Shown here in pieces: positions 7,785 through 14,702 of a stretch of 18,645 nt of DNA. Below the pieces are notes generated by a model. That model was not told where the DNA came from and made no database searches. It was given only the letters and a program-made list of their open reading frames with translations. Position numbers and translations under genes: made by a program. How positions within the stretch are numbered: the stretch's first letter is position 1; each line of letters begins with the position of its first letter. Origin of the DNA: Acholeplasmataceae bacterium (GTDB lineage: Bacteria; Bacillota_I; Bacilli_A; ML615J-28; CAG-698); contig DUUA01000212.1 in NCBI GenBank assembly GCA_012841765.1, forward strand, positions 1 to 18,645. Reading direction: 5' to 3'.

Positions 7785-8339
7785 TTATTTATTTTCTTCA
7801 CTTTTTGCAAGAATTTCTTTAATATCTCCTAGCAACTCCTCAACCGTTGGTTTTGGTGGTTCAACAACTTTAGGTGCAGCTTCTAGTTCATCTGTAACAT
7901 TGTCTAATTGTGATTGCTCAAATTTTGATAATTTTACCCCTTTAAGTTTTTTCTTCTGTAACTTTTGAATATATTTTTCCTTTCGTTTTTTAGCACCATC
8001 ATTAAGTCCATTTAGTATTTTAATAATTGAAAAAATAACAAAAGCAATAATTAAAAAGTCTAATATTGCTTGTAGAAAACCACCCCATCTTAATAAGACA
8101 GTTCCATCAGCATAAACTGGTAGTCCACTAGGATCTACCCCAGTTTGTGAACCTTTCATTATTAAAACAGCAGATTTAACATCAAATTTAAATACCAAAC
8201 TTATAATAGGCATTAATATGTCATTAACCATACTATTTATAATATCCTTAAATGCAGCACCAATAATTATACCAACGGCAAGGTCCATTACATTTCCACG
8301 TTGGATAAATTTTTTAAATTCATCAAAAAACTTTTTCAT
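7785..8339 (-). CDS. mscL: Large-conductance mechanosensitive channel
   Basis: MscL is a homopentameric membrane channel that opens under high membrane tension to release solutes on hypo-osmotic shock. The 184 residues exceed the usual 130-150. The N-terminal amphipathic helix and pore helix FIQRGNVMDLAVGIIIGAAF (11-30) are diagnostic, with the TM1 continuation to about residue 48 (LMPIISLVF). A periplasmic-type loop spans 55-84, and TM2 is about 86-112 (FLQAILDFLIIAFVIFSIIK). The extra length lies in a Lys-rich linker (116-140), an acidic/Pro stretch, and then the usual C-terminal helix (VEELLGDIKEILAKS). Start ATG 8339 has GAGGTG. Promoter at 8361-8369. Osmotic release matters in a cell with a thin wall or none. 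Confident. Confidence 0.96.
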   Translation of the reverse strand: MKKFFDEFKKFIQRGNVMDLAVGIIIGAAFKDIINSMVNDILMPIISLVFKFDVKSAVLIMKGSQTGVDPSGLPVYADGTVLLRWGGFLQAILDFLIIAFVIFSIIKILNGLNDGAKKRKEKYIQKLQKKKLKGVKLSKFEQSQLDNVTDELEAAPKVVEPPKPTVEELLGDIKEILAKSEENK

Positions 8340-8360
8340 AATTTCACCTCTTTTTTCATT

Positions 8361-8369
8361 ATTATAGCA
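8361..8369 (-). promoter_or_regulatory. mscL promoter (extended -10)
   Basis: TGC-TATAAT on the minus strand, about 21 bases before the start codon. The -35 region (TTTAAT, 16-base spacer) is poor, which is usual when an extended -10 is present. Confidence 0.6.
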
Positions 8370-8403
8370 TATTTATTAATAAATTAAACATTTTTTCAAA
8401 TAA

Positions 8404-8432
8404 TTGACAAAATCTAATCGATAATCTATAAT
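8404..8432 (+). promoter_or_regulatory. Promoter of the M32 carboxypeptidase, perfect consensus
   Basis: TTGACA (8404-8409), 17 bases, TATAAT (8427-8432): a full sigma-A consensus. The start codon is 20 bases downstream with AAAGGAG at 8438-8444. The spacer contains a short repeat (AATCTA twice around ATCGAT), possibly by chance. Confidence 0.88.
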
Positions 8433-8452
8433 AATAAAAAGGAGATTTATAA

Positions 8453-9952
8453 ATGAAACAATTATTAGAAAAGTATAAAGTATTTAGAACTAAATTAAAA
8501 GCATATAATTATGTACAATTTGTAGTTAGTTGGGATAGTGAAACAGTTGCTCCAAAAGGCTGTTTTAATGAACGCGCAAAACAAATGGGAGTTATATCAG
8601 AAGAATCATATAAACTTTCAACAAGCTTGGAATATATGGAAATTGTTGAAAAACTATTTGCTAAGAAGGATAAATTACCTGCAATTATGCGCCACGAAAT
8701 AATAGAAGAATACAAAAATATCAATAAACTTAAAAAGATACCAATGGATGAATATATTGAATTCGTAATTCTTTTGAATAAATCACACCAAGTTTGGGTA
8801 GAAGCAAAAACTAGAAATAACTGGGATTTATTTGAACCTATTTTAGATAAAATAATTTCTTTTCAAAGAAAGTATATTAAATATTTAGAAACAGATATCC
8901 TTAAAGGTTATAATGTTTTACTGGATGATTATGAGCCAGGATTCACAACGAAAGAATATGATGAGTTCTTTAGCACTTTAAAAAAGGATCTTGTTCCTTT
9001 TGTAAAAACAGTTATTAATACAAAATTAGAATATAATGACTCATTTTTAGACAAAAAATTTAAAATCGAAAAGCAAAAGAAATTCATGCCTTACTTACAA
9101 AAAGTAATGAATTATGACAGTAATCATGGTGTTATGAAAGAAGCTGAGCATCCATTTACAAGCGGATTTGGAACAACAGATGTTAGAGTAACTAACCATT
9201 TCTACGAAGATAATCTTTTATCTTCCATATTTTCAGCAATTCATGAATTAGGTCATGCTACTTACGAAATGCAATGTGATCCTAAACTTGATGAAACTTT
9301 TGTTGGTGGCGGTGCCAGCATGGCCATGCATGAATCACAATCAAGATTTTATGAAAATATAATTGGCAGAAGTTATGAGTTTTGGGAAAAACATTATCCA
9401 AAATTACAAAGAACTTTTAAAAAGGAATTAAAAGATGTAACTCTTCTTGATTTCTATAAAGCGATTAATGAAGCAAAAGCTTCATTAATTAGAATAGATG
9501 CAGATGAATTAACTTACCCAATTCATATAATGATTAGATATGATATTGAAAAAGCTATTTTTAATGATGGACTATTAACAAAAGATATTCCTGAAACTTG
9601 GAATAAACTATATAGTGAATACCTTGGAATTACTGTCCCAAATAATACAAAAGGTGTCTTGCAAGATACTCATTGGGCTGGCGCTTCTTTTGGATACTTC
9701 CCAACATATGCCCTAGGTTCTGCATATGCTGCACAAATATATAATACAATGTCAAAAGAATTAGATATGCCTATATTAATGGGAAGTTCTAATTTAAAAC
9801 CAATTAATAAGTGGTTAAAGAATAAAATTCATAAATATGGGGCTAGTAAATATCCAAAAGAAATTTTAAAAATTGCAACAGGTGAAGATTTTGACGCAAA
9901 ATATTATGTTAATTATTTAAAAGAAAAATACACAAAAATTTATAATTTATAA
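8453..9952 (+). CDS. M32 family metallocarboxypeptidase (carboxypeptidase Taq type)
   Basis: A 499-residue cytosolic zinc carboxypeptidase that removes C-terminal residues from peptides; length is normal for the family. The zinc site HELGH (His264, Glu265, His268) is followed by HESQSRFYEN (293-302), whose Glu294 is the third ligand. Other M32 signatures are EHPF (232-235), DVRVT (243-247) and, near the C-terminus, GVLQDTHWAGASFGYFPTY. There is no signal peptide, consistent with peptide recycling in the cytoplasm. ATG 8453 with AAAGGAG eight bases upstream fixes the start. It is monocistronic: its own perfect-consensus promoter in front, facing away from mscL, and a 15-bp hairpin behind. Family assignment is certain; no specific physiological substrate can be inferred. 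Confidence 0.96.
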   Translation: MKQLLEKYKVFRTKLKAYNYVQFVVSWDSETVAPKGCFNERAKQMGVISEESYKLSTSLEYMEIVEKLFAKKDKLPAIMRHEIIEEYKNINKLKKIPMDEYIEFVILLNKSHQVWVEAKTRNNWDLFEPILDKIISFQRKYIKYLETDILKGYNVLLDDYEPGFTTKEYDEFFSTLKKDLVPFVKTVINTKLEYNDSFLDKKFKIEKQKKFMPYLQKVMNYDSNHGVMKEAEHPFTSGFGTTDVRVTNHFYEDNLLSSIFSAIHELGHATYEMQCDPKLDETFVGGGASMAMHESQSRFYENIIGRSYEFWEKHYPKLQRTFKKELKDVTLLDFYKAINEAKASLIRIDADELTYPIHIMIRYDIEKAIFNDGLLTKDIPETWNKLYSEYLGITVPNNTKGVLQDTHWAGASFGYFPTYALGSAYAAQIYNTMSKELDMPILMGSSNLKPINKWLKNKIHKYGASKYPKEILKIATGEDFDAKYYVNYLKEKYTKIYNL

Positions 9953-9963
9953 TTTATAAGAAT

Positions 9964-9998
9964 AAAGAAGCTCTTCAGATTACCTGAAGAGCTTCTTT
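9964..9998. terminator. Strong hairpin between converging genes
   Basis: A perfect 15-bp stem, AAAGAAGCTCTTCAG (9964-9978) with CTGAAGAGCTTCTTT (9984-9998), has a 5-base loop. It lies 12 bases after the M32 stop codon and downstream of the converging glycerate kinase. The T-run on either side is short and interrupted, so it may be a weak bidirectional terminator or mainly a 3'-end stabiliser. Confidence 0.7.
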
Positions 9999-10087
9999 AA
10001 ATAGCATAACAGAGAGGATTTGTAAATCTCTTAGACCTACATCCTAATTTTATCATATCTAGACTATCTCATCCTTTAATATGCATT
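9999..10087. other. Non-coding interval between converging transcription units
   Basis: About 90 bases between the hairpin and the glycerate kinase stop codon hold no open frame. An imperfect inverted repeat, AGAGGATTT / AAATCTCT (around 10013-10031), and an AGGAT / ATCCT pair are visible. I recognise no RNA family in it. Confidence 0.4.
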
Positions 10088-11137
10088 TCATAACTTAATC
10101 TTTTTTATTAACTTTCTTAAATTATGTTCTGGTTCTTCTATAGATTCACTATAAGAACAAATTTCTGGAACAACTGAATATGTTTTTACACCTAAACCAT
10201 TATCAAGATTATTAACACCGCTTATTACAATCACTTTGTTTTTATTCATAGTTTTCTTTATAATTCCACTAACAACTTTACCATATCTTGTTTGTTCATC
10301 AATCCTTCCTTCTCCAGTAATAATATAATCATATTTATTTTGAAGATTTTGATAATCAATATTATCAAGAATAAAATCTATACCTAAAATGAGTTTTGCA
10401 TTAACAAATTTCATTAAACCATAACCTACTCCGCCACTTGCTCCCGCTCCCTTTTTATACGGATAATTATTGTCATTAATTAAATTTATAAAACTTTTAA
10501 TATTATTTTCTAATATATTTAAATCTAGAGCTCCTTTTTGTAAAGCAAAAGTATATGTAGCTCCGTTTTCTCCTAATAATATATTATCAACATCTGATAA
10601 AATAGTAATTCTGATATTTTTTAAAGATTCATTAAGTTCCATATTATTAATACTTATAATGTCTTTTAAATCATTATTATTTAAAGCTTGGTTATTAGTA
10701 TATAATCCTAAGGCAGTTAATAATCCTATACCAAGATCGTTTGTTGAAGACCCCCCAATTCCCAAATAAATATCTTTATAACCTTTATTAATAGCATCCT
10801 TTATGACTATTCCTAAACCATATGTTGTTGTATATAAAGGATTTCTTTTTTCATCTTCCAGAAGAGATAATCCACAAACTTTAGCAAGTTCAATGAAAGC
10901 TCTAGTTTTACAAACTGCATATTCAACCTCTATTTCTCTTAAAATAGCATCGTATGTATTAACAATTATTTTTTCTAATTCTAAAAAAGAATTAATAGAT
11001 TCAATAAAGCCTTCACCACCATCAGAGATAGGAATTATATCAACATCATGTTCTTTTAATTCACTTTTTATAATATTTCCAATTTCATTAGAGGAAAGAC
11101 TCCCTTTAAAGGAGTCGCTGATTACAAGTATCTTCAT
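10088..11137 (-). CDS. glxK: Glycerate kinase (GlxK/GarK family)
   Basis: Phosphorylates D-glycerate with ATP to phosphoglycerate (2-phosphoglycerate for this family), feeding lower glycolysis. The 349 residues are a little shorter than the usual ~375. Motifs: N-terminal ISDSFKGSLSSNEIG (6-20), ISDGGEGFI (37-45), LGIGGSSTNDLGIGLL (phosphate-binding, about 124-139), KGAGASGGVGYGLM (about 228-241) and YIITGEGRIDEQT near the C-terminus. The start codon is one base after the yccF stop and has no good ribosome site, so translation probably depends on coupling. It is the last gene of the garR-like/yccF/glycerate kinase operon. The adjacent reductase would make its substrate from tartronate semialdehyde, which supports the assignment. 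Stop is TGA. Confidence 0.93.
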   Translation of the reverse strand: MKILVISDSFKGSLSSNEIGNIIKSELKEHDVDIIPISDGGEGFIESINSFLELEKIIVNTYDAILREIEVEYAVCKTRAFIELAKVCGLSLLEDEKRNPLYTTTYGLGIVIKDAINKGYKDIYLGIGGSSTNDLGIGLLTALGLYTNNQALNNNDLKDIISINNMELNESLKNIRITILSDVDNILLGENGATYTFALQKGALDLNILENNIKSFINLINDNNYPYKKGAGASGGVGYGLMKFVNAKLILGIDFILDNIDYQNLQNKYDYIITGEGRIDEQTRYGKVVSGIIKKTMNKNKVIVISGVNNLDNGLGVKTYSVVPEICSYSESIEEPEHNLRKLIKKIKL

Positions 11138-11138
11138 T

Positions 11139-11495
11139 TTACTTTAAATTAGAACCAAAAGGGAATAAAGCTAAAAAACCTAATTTAAACCATTGAAGTC
11201 CAAATGGTATTCCTATAATAGTTATACAATAAGATACTCCTAAAACGAAACTAGAAATCATTAATTCCCATCCGAAAAAAATCGCCCATAAAATATTAGC
11301 AATAGGATGCTTTTCAAACTTCAAGTCAATTTCTTTACCCATTGGCCAAAGAACAAAATTTCCTACTTTAAAAGCTTGCAAACCAAAAGGAATACCTATA
11401 ATAGTAATACATAGTAAAGCACCTAATAGATAATAAATAATTGCCATAAATAGTCCGCCAAAAATAAACCAAATTACATTTCCTAATGTTCTCAT
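11139..11495 (-). CDS. yccF: YccF domain (DUF307) inner-membrane protein
   Basis: A 118-residue membrane protein made of two tandem copies of the same unit. Residues about 4-50 (GNVIWFIFGG, then CITIIGIPFGLQAFKVGNF) and about 66-114 (ANILWAIFFGW, then CITIIGIPFGLQWFKLGFL) share the exact CITIIGIPFGLQ-FK core. Four hydrophobic segments are expected. The family is widespread and of unknown biochemical function. ATG 11495 overlaps the upstream TGA (ATGA), and the AAGGAGG ribosome site lies inside the last codons of the garR-like gene. Its placement between two glycerate-pathway enzymes is unusual and could mean a role in transport or simply operon sharing. The family call is confident; a role is not claimed. 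Confidence 0.92.
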   Translation of the reverse strand: MRTLGNVIWFIFGGLFMAIIYYLLGALLCITIIGIPFGLQAFKVGNFVLWPMGKEIDLKFEKHPIANILWAIFFGWELMISSFVLGVSYCITIIGIPFGLQWFKLGFLALFPFGSNLK

Positions 11496-12364
11496 TTTTT
11501 TTCCTCCTTTTTATAATAATCTATTATAGCTTGTGTGCCCATTTCGCTATATCCACGGTCTGATAACTCTTGAAACATATCTCTAACTGTATGTAACATT
11601 TTTAAATTTAAATTTTTACTTTTGCTTTCATTAATTGCTAAATTCATATCTTTAATAAAATGTTTAATAAAAAAACCAGGTGCATAATCATGATTTAAAG
11701 CTCTTGGGGCCATATTAATCATTTGCCAAGATCCGGCACTTCCACTTCCCCACACATTAACTAATAATTTAGGATCAATATTATTATTAATAGCATAAGT
11801 AATTGTCTCACACATTCCACTAATAGCTCCAGCTATAGCAATTTGATTTGCAAGTTTGGCATGTTGGCCACATCCACTTTCTCCAACATATTGAATAACT
11901 TTTCCCATTGCTTTAAAAATAGGTAAACATTTTTCATAAATTACATAATCACCGCCAACAAAAATTGTTAACTCTCCCTTAATTGCTCCTAAATCGCCAC
12001 CAGTAACTGGAGCATCAAGACTATAAATCTTCTTTTCTTTAGCTATATGATATATTTTTTTAGCAAGCGTTGGACTAGATGTAGTCATATCAATAACAAT
12101 TTTTTCACTGCTTAAATTAGTAAGTATCTTATCAATATCTAAATAAACTTCTTCAACATCACTAGGATAGCCTACAATCGTAATAACAACATCAACATCT
12201 GCAACTAATTCTTTAATACTATCTTTAAATATATATCCTTCACTAATTAAATCTTGAACCTTATTAATGTTTCTCGCATAAACATTTACTATAAATCCTG
12301 CTTTTGTTAAATTCCTAATCATGTGCTTTCCCATTACTCCGGCACCAATAAACCCTATTTTCAT
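11492..12364 (-). CDS. garR: 2-hydroxy-3-oxopropionate (tartronate semialdehyde) reductase-like beta-hydroxyacid dehydrogenase
   Basis: A 290-residue member of the 3-hydroxyisobutyrate dehydrogenase / tartronate semialdehyde reductase family, of normal length. The NAD(P)-binding IGFIGAGVMGKHM (3-15) is followed by VYARN (33-37), the substrate loop DAPVTGGDLGAIKGELT (about 116-132), the catalytic-Lys region GCGQHAKLANQ, and the C-terminal FIKHFIKDMNLAI. The family reduces tartronate semialdehyde to D-glycerate or oxidises 3-hydroxyisobutyrate. A glycerate kinase two genes downstream in the same coupled operon favours the glycerate role. Start ATG 12364 has GAGGTGG. A -10 like TATAAT at 12390-12395 may be its promoter, without a clear -35. 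The upstream hsp20 unit ends in a terminator at 12436-12460. The family is certain; the exact substrate is inferred from context. Confidence 0.88.
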   Translation of the reverse strand: MKIGFIGAGVMGKHMIRNLTKAGFIVNVYARNINKVQDLISEGYIFKDSIKELVADVDVVITIVGYPSDVEEVYLDIDKILTNLSSEKIVIDMTTSSPTLAKKIYHIAKEKKIYSLDAPVTGGDLGAIKGELTIFVGGDYVIYEKCLPIFKAMGKVIQYVGESGCGQHAKLANQIAIAGAISGMCETITYAINNNIDPKLLVNVWGSGSAGSWQMINMAPRALNHDYAPGFFIKHFIKDMNLAINESKSKNLNLKMLHTVRDMFQELSDRGYSEMGTQAIIDYYKKEEKK

Positions 12365-12435
12365 TTTTCCACCTCATTTGATTTCTATAATTATATAATA
12401 TACAAAAAATATTAATTTAGCAAACATTAAAAAAG

Positions 12436-12460
12436 AAAAAAAGCAGAGTTTCCACTCTGC
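12436..12460 (-). terminator. Terminator of the hsp20 operon
   Basis: GCAGAGT (12443-12449) pairs with ACTCTGC (12454-12460) around a 4-base loop and is followed on the minus strand by seven Ts. It comes 55 bases after the stop of the small gene downstream of hsp20, so both genes would lie on one transcript. The plus-strand side is also T-rich. Confidence 0.85.
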
Positions 12461-12514
12461 CTTTTCTTTTTACTTAACATTATACATCTTGGGAGATATA
12501 TTTTAAAAAATTAA

Positions 12515-12685
12515 TTACATTTTTCTAACAGCAACTACAATTGTAGAATCATTTAATTCCATACTTAAATCCTTAATATAACCATTAGATTTTTTAGAAT
12601 CTTTTGTTAGAAAATATCCACTAGCTGTTAACAGTTTTATTTTTTCACTTTCAAGAAAAACATTATCATATAATGATCTTATCAT
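12515..12685 (-). CDS. Unrecognised 56-residue protein, co-transcribed with hsp20
   Basis: A short frame whose ATG overlaps the hsp20 stop codon (TAATG, sharing one A), ending in TAA at 12515. The 56 residues begin MIRSLYDNVFLESEKIKLL and end DSTIVVAVRKM. The protein is soluble and charged, with no Cys, no transmembrane stretch and no signal peptide; the pattern suggests a helix followed by beta strands (STIVVAV). There is no strong ribosome site, so expression would rely on coupling to hsp20. It lies before the operon terminator and behind the dual-CIRCE promoter, so it should be heat-induced with hsp20. I do not recognise a family. It could be a real small stress protein or a decayed remnant; the exact stop/start overlap, full use of the gap and lack of stops favour a gene. 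Confidence 0.6.
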   Translation of the reverse strand: MIRSLYDNVFLESEKIKLLTASGYFLTKDSKKSNGYIKDLSMELNDSTIVVAVRKM

Positions 12686-13107
12686 TATTTAATCGCAATC
12701 ATTTTTGGTTGTTTTTCAGGTTTTTCACTAACATCAGGAACTGTAACAGTCAAAATTCCATCAACATATTTTGCGTCAATTTCGTCTTGATTAATGTTCC
12801 CTACATAAAAACTTCTAGAGCATGTTCCAAAATATCTTTCTTTTCTTAAATATTTTGTCATTTCATCTTTAGATTCTTCTTTTCTAACTTTTGTAGCTTC
12901 AATTGTTAAATATTCTTCTTTAAGTGTTATCTTAATATCTTCCTTCTTAAATCCTGGAAGATCAATATCTAACACATAATTAGAATCTACTTTTTTAATA
13001 TCTGTTTTCATAACACTTGTAGTTGGTCTTAAAACAGGATTAAAGAAGTTTTCTAACAAATCATCATTAAACAAATCTCTACCTTCTCTTTTAATTAAAC
13101 TTAACAT
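12685..13107 (-). CDS. hsp20: Hsp20/alpha-crystallin small heat shock protein
   Basis: An ATP-independent holdase that forms cytosolic oligomers and keeps unfolding proteins soluble. I start it at ATG 13107 (140 aa). A GTG at 13116 is in frame, but it overlaps the AAGGAG ribosome site, which is correctly spaced for 13107. The alpha-crystallin domain runs about 33-123, with DLPGFKKEDIKI (49-60), YLRKERYFGTCSRSF (86-100) and the closing DGILTVTVP (116-124). The C-terminal anchoring IXI motif is present as I137-A-I139 in MIAIK. It has one Cys (Cys96). The promoter is a near-perfect sigma-A site bracketed by two CIRCE operators, so strong HrcA repression and heat induction are expected. A 56-codon gene overlaps its stop codon. 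Identity is certain. Confidence 0.96.
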   Translation of the reverse strand: MLSLIKREGRDLFNDDLLENFFNPVLRPTTSVMKTDIKKVDSNYVLDIDLPGFKKEDIKITLKEEYLTIEATKVRKEESKDEMTKYLRKERYFGTCSRSFYVGNINQDEIDAKYVDGILTVTVPDVSEKPEKQPKMIAIK

Positions 13108-13131
13108 ATTTTTCACTCCTTCTTTTTATTA

Positions 13132-13158
13132 TTAGCAGTCCCTTACTTCAGGTGCTAA
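13132..13158. promoter_or_regulatory. Second, degenerate CIRCE operator of hsp20 (downstream of promoter)
   Basis: Plus strand TTAGCAGTC, nine bases, AGGTGCTAA: 15 of 18 half-site positions match the CIRCE consensus and the spacing is exact. It starts about where transcription should begin (7-8 bases past the -10), the classical position for an HrcA roadblock. Confidence 0.75.
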
Positions 13159-13162
13159 TTCT

Positions 13163-13190
13163 ATTATACCACATATATTAGCACTGTCAA
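13163..13190 (-). promoter_or_regulatory. hsp20 promoter
   Basis: Minus strand TTGACA (13185-13190), 16-base spacer, TATAAT (13163-13168) with TGG in front (extended -10). The -35 lies inside the upstream CIRCE. The leader to the start codon is roughly 50 bases. Confidence 0.9.
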
Positions 13191-13204
13191 GTGTTAAGTG
13201 CTAA
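13178..13204. promoter_or_regulatory. First CIRCE operator of hsp20 (over the -35)
   Basis: Plus strand TTAGCACTG, nine bases (TCAAGTGTT), AAGTGCTAA: 16 of 18 half-site positions match. The left arm and the first six spacer bases are identical to the htpG CIRCE. Confidence 0.9.
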
Positions 13205-13220
13205 TATTTTAAAATAAATC

Positions 13221-13243
13221 AAAAAACTGCAATTAAGCAGTTT
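13221..13243 (-). terminator. Terminator of the photolyase gene
   Basis: AAACTGC (13224-13230) and GCAGTTT (13237-13243) form a 7-bp stem with a 6-base loop. On the minus strand it is followed by a T-rich tail. The photolyase stop codon (13242-13244) is part of the hairpin. It separates this gene from the hsp20 promoter. Confidence 0.8.
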
Positions 13244-14618
13244 ATTTTATAAGTTTATCTACTCTTTTAATATACAGATCCATGTCAAATTTTCTTTCTA
13301 AACCTTTATCATTCATATATCTAAGTTTACCAAATATCTCTCTTTCTCTCCAAGGTCTATCGTGTTTACCAAAGCACCAAGCAATGCCTGCGTAACTATT
13401 AGCATCTCTTCCATCAATAAAATATTTATTATTTAAAAAAACAATATTTTCATAGGCTTCATTGTATGAAGGACTCCATTCAATTATTTTTTTTGCCCAA
13501 TACATTCTCATATAATTATGCATGTATCCAGTTACAACCATTTCCTTCATTGCAGTATTGAAATAAATATCATGTGTCTTAAAAGTAATTAAATCATTTA
13601 TAGTATATAAATATTCTCTTTTATCATGCAAATGTTCATCCAGTGTTTTATACGCCCAAGGTTCAGATATTTTATGAAATTTATCATAGTTTAAATTATA
13701 AGTAACATAATTATAAGCTAGTTCTCTTCTAACTAATAACTGTTCAATAAAAGATTTACCTGCATCATGTACAATTTTATTATTTTTCAATCCATCTAAT
13801 ATAATTTCTAATATTTCCAAAGAAGAAATTTGTCCAAAATGAAGATACATTGACATTTTAGAAGTTAAATCCTCTCCTGGATTATTAGAATCCAAATAAT
13901 TATTTATTTTCTCATCAATAAATTGCGTTAATAAGCTTTTAGCTTCTTCATAACCCCCTTTATAAACATTGCTTTTTGAAATAGTTGAATCTATTTTTAT
14001 ATTAGATAAAAGACTATCCAAGTCTGTTTTGCCAAAATTTAATTCACTTTTATTATCGACTTGTTTAATACATATAAAATCTAAATAATCTAAATACATT
14101 TTTGTAAGTTTTGGTCTGATTGTATAAGCTCCGTATTCAATCTTTTGTGACGCCACGCTTACCGGTACAATGACATCAGTATCTATCATCACAACCCTAA
14201 TATCTTCATATTTATTAATAATTAAATCAAAACATTGTTTACGAATATGTCTTTGGTATCGTAAATAACCTTTATCAACAACCAAAAGCTTTGTAGATGA
14301 TAAATATTTTTCAACCAACTTAACCGCTTGACCTACTTCAATAATAAAATTAATTCCTCTTTTTTTTAGTTCTATTTCTATTTCCTTTAAACCTTCTACC
14401 ATAAAAGATAAATTTCTAATATTAATATCAGGAAAACTTGTATCAATAGAAAAAAATACTAAAACTGGCAGGTTTACTTCATTAGCTCTTTCAATAGCAT
14501 AATTAAGTGCATGATTATAATTTACTCTCATTGATTGTTGCATCCAATATAAAACAAAATCACCTTTATCAATAGAATATTTTGCTTTTTTAATTATTTC
14601 TATTCTGTTATTATTCAT
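13242..14618 (-). CDS. phr: Class II CPD photolyase (deoxyribodipyrimidine photolyase)
   Basis: Repairs UV-made cyclobutane pyrimidine dimers using light and FADH-. The 458 residues fit class II rather than the common class I: N-terminal VLYWMQQSMRVNYNHAL (22-38), YLHFGQISSLEI (258-269), LLVRRELAYNY (294-304), GYMHNYMRMYWAKKIIEW (364-381) and the class II tail AWCFGKHDRPWREREIFGKL (413-432) with RYMN. Trp374 and Trp381 align with W381 and W388 of the Methanosarcina mazei class II enzyme, but the position equivalent to its W360 (in the usual LWNAAQ) is Phe353 (YFNTAM). An extended -10 at 14642-14650 and GGGAG seven bases before ATG 14618 fix the start. It is divergent from heliorhodopsin across 107 bp and ends in its own terminator. 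Class assignment is confident; the effect of Phe353 is not known. Confidence 0.95.
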   Translation of the reverse strand: MNNNRIEIIKKAKYSIDKGDFVLYWMQQSMRVNYNHALNYAIERANEVNLPVLVFFSIDTSFPDINIRNLSFMVEGLKEIEIELKKRGINFIIEVGQAVKLVEKYLSSTKLLVVDKGYLRYQRHIRKQCFDLIINKYEDIRVVMIDTDVIVPVSVASQKIEYGAYTIRPKLTKMYLDYLDFICIKQVDNKSELNFGKTDLDSLLSNIKIDSTISKSNVYKGGYEEAKSLLTQFIDEKINNYLDSNNPGEDLTSKMSMYLHFGQISSLEILEIILDGLKNNKIVHDAGKSFIEQLLVRRELAYNYVTYNLNYDKFHKISEPWAYKTLDEHLHDKREYLYTINDLITFKTHDIYFNTAMKEMVVTGYMHNYMRMYWAKKIIEWSPSYNEAYENIVFLNNKYFIDGRDANSYAGIAWCFGKHDRPWREREIFGKLRYMNDKGLERKFDMDLYIKRVDKLIK

Positions 14619-14641
14619 AAATTAACTCCCAATTTATATAA

Positions 14642-14650
14642 ATTATAACA
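14642..14650 (-). promoter_or_regulatory. Photolyase promoter (extended -10)
   Basis: Minus strand TGT-TATAAT, 23 bases before the start codon. No good -35 is seen at the expected distance. It faces away from the heliorhodopsin promoter; the two -10 boxes are 49 bases apart, so a regulator binding between them could affect both. Confidence 0.5.
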
Positions 14651-14675
14651 TATAAAAATAATATTGCATTTAATT

Positions 14676-14702
14676 TTTACAAAATAAAAACTACGATATA
14701 AT
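14676..14702 (+). promoter_or_regulatory. Heliorhodopsin promoter
   Basis: TATAAT at 14697-14702, 23 bases before ATG. The -35 is either TTTACA (14676-14681) with a short 15-base spacer or TTTTTA (14674-14679) with 17 bases. Ribosome site AGGGAGG at 14714-14720. Confidence 0.5.

Noticed and set aside
10013..10031. Possible T-box or riboswitch from the inverted repeat AGAGGATTT / AAATCTCT
   Set aside because: It lies downstream of both flanking genes, not in a leader, and shows no T-box core or known aptamer motif.
10470..11147. Two open frames on the plus strand of 99 and 114 codons opposite the glycerate kinase
   Set aside because: The minus-strand glycerate kinase has all family motifs; the plus-strand frames have no ribosome site and no recognisable domain, and arise from AT-rich codon use.
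13108..13116. GTG at 13116 as the hsp20 start
   Set aside because: The GTG overlaps the AAGGAG ribosome site itself; ATG 13107 is at the correct distance.
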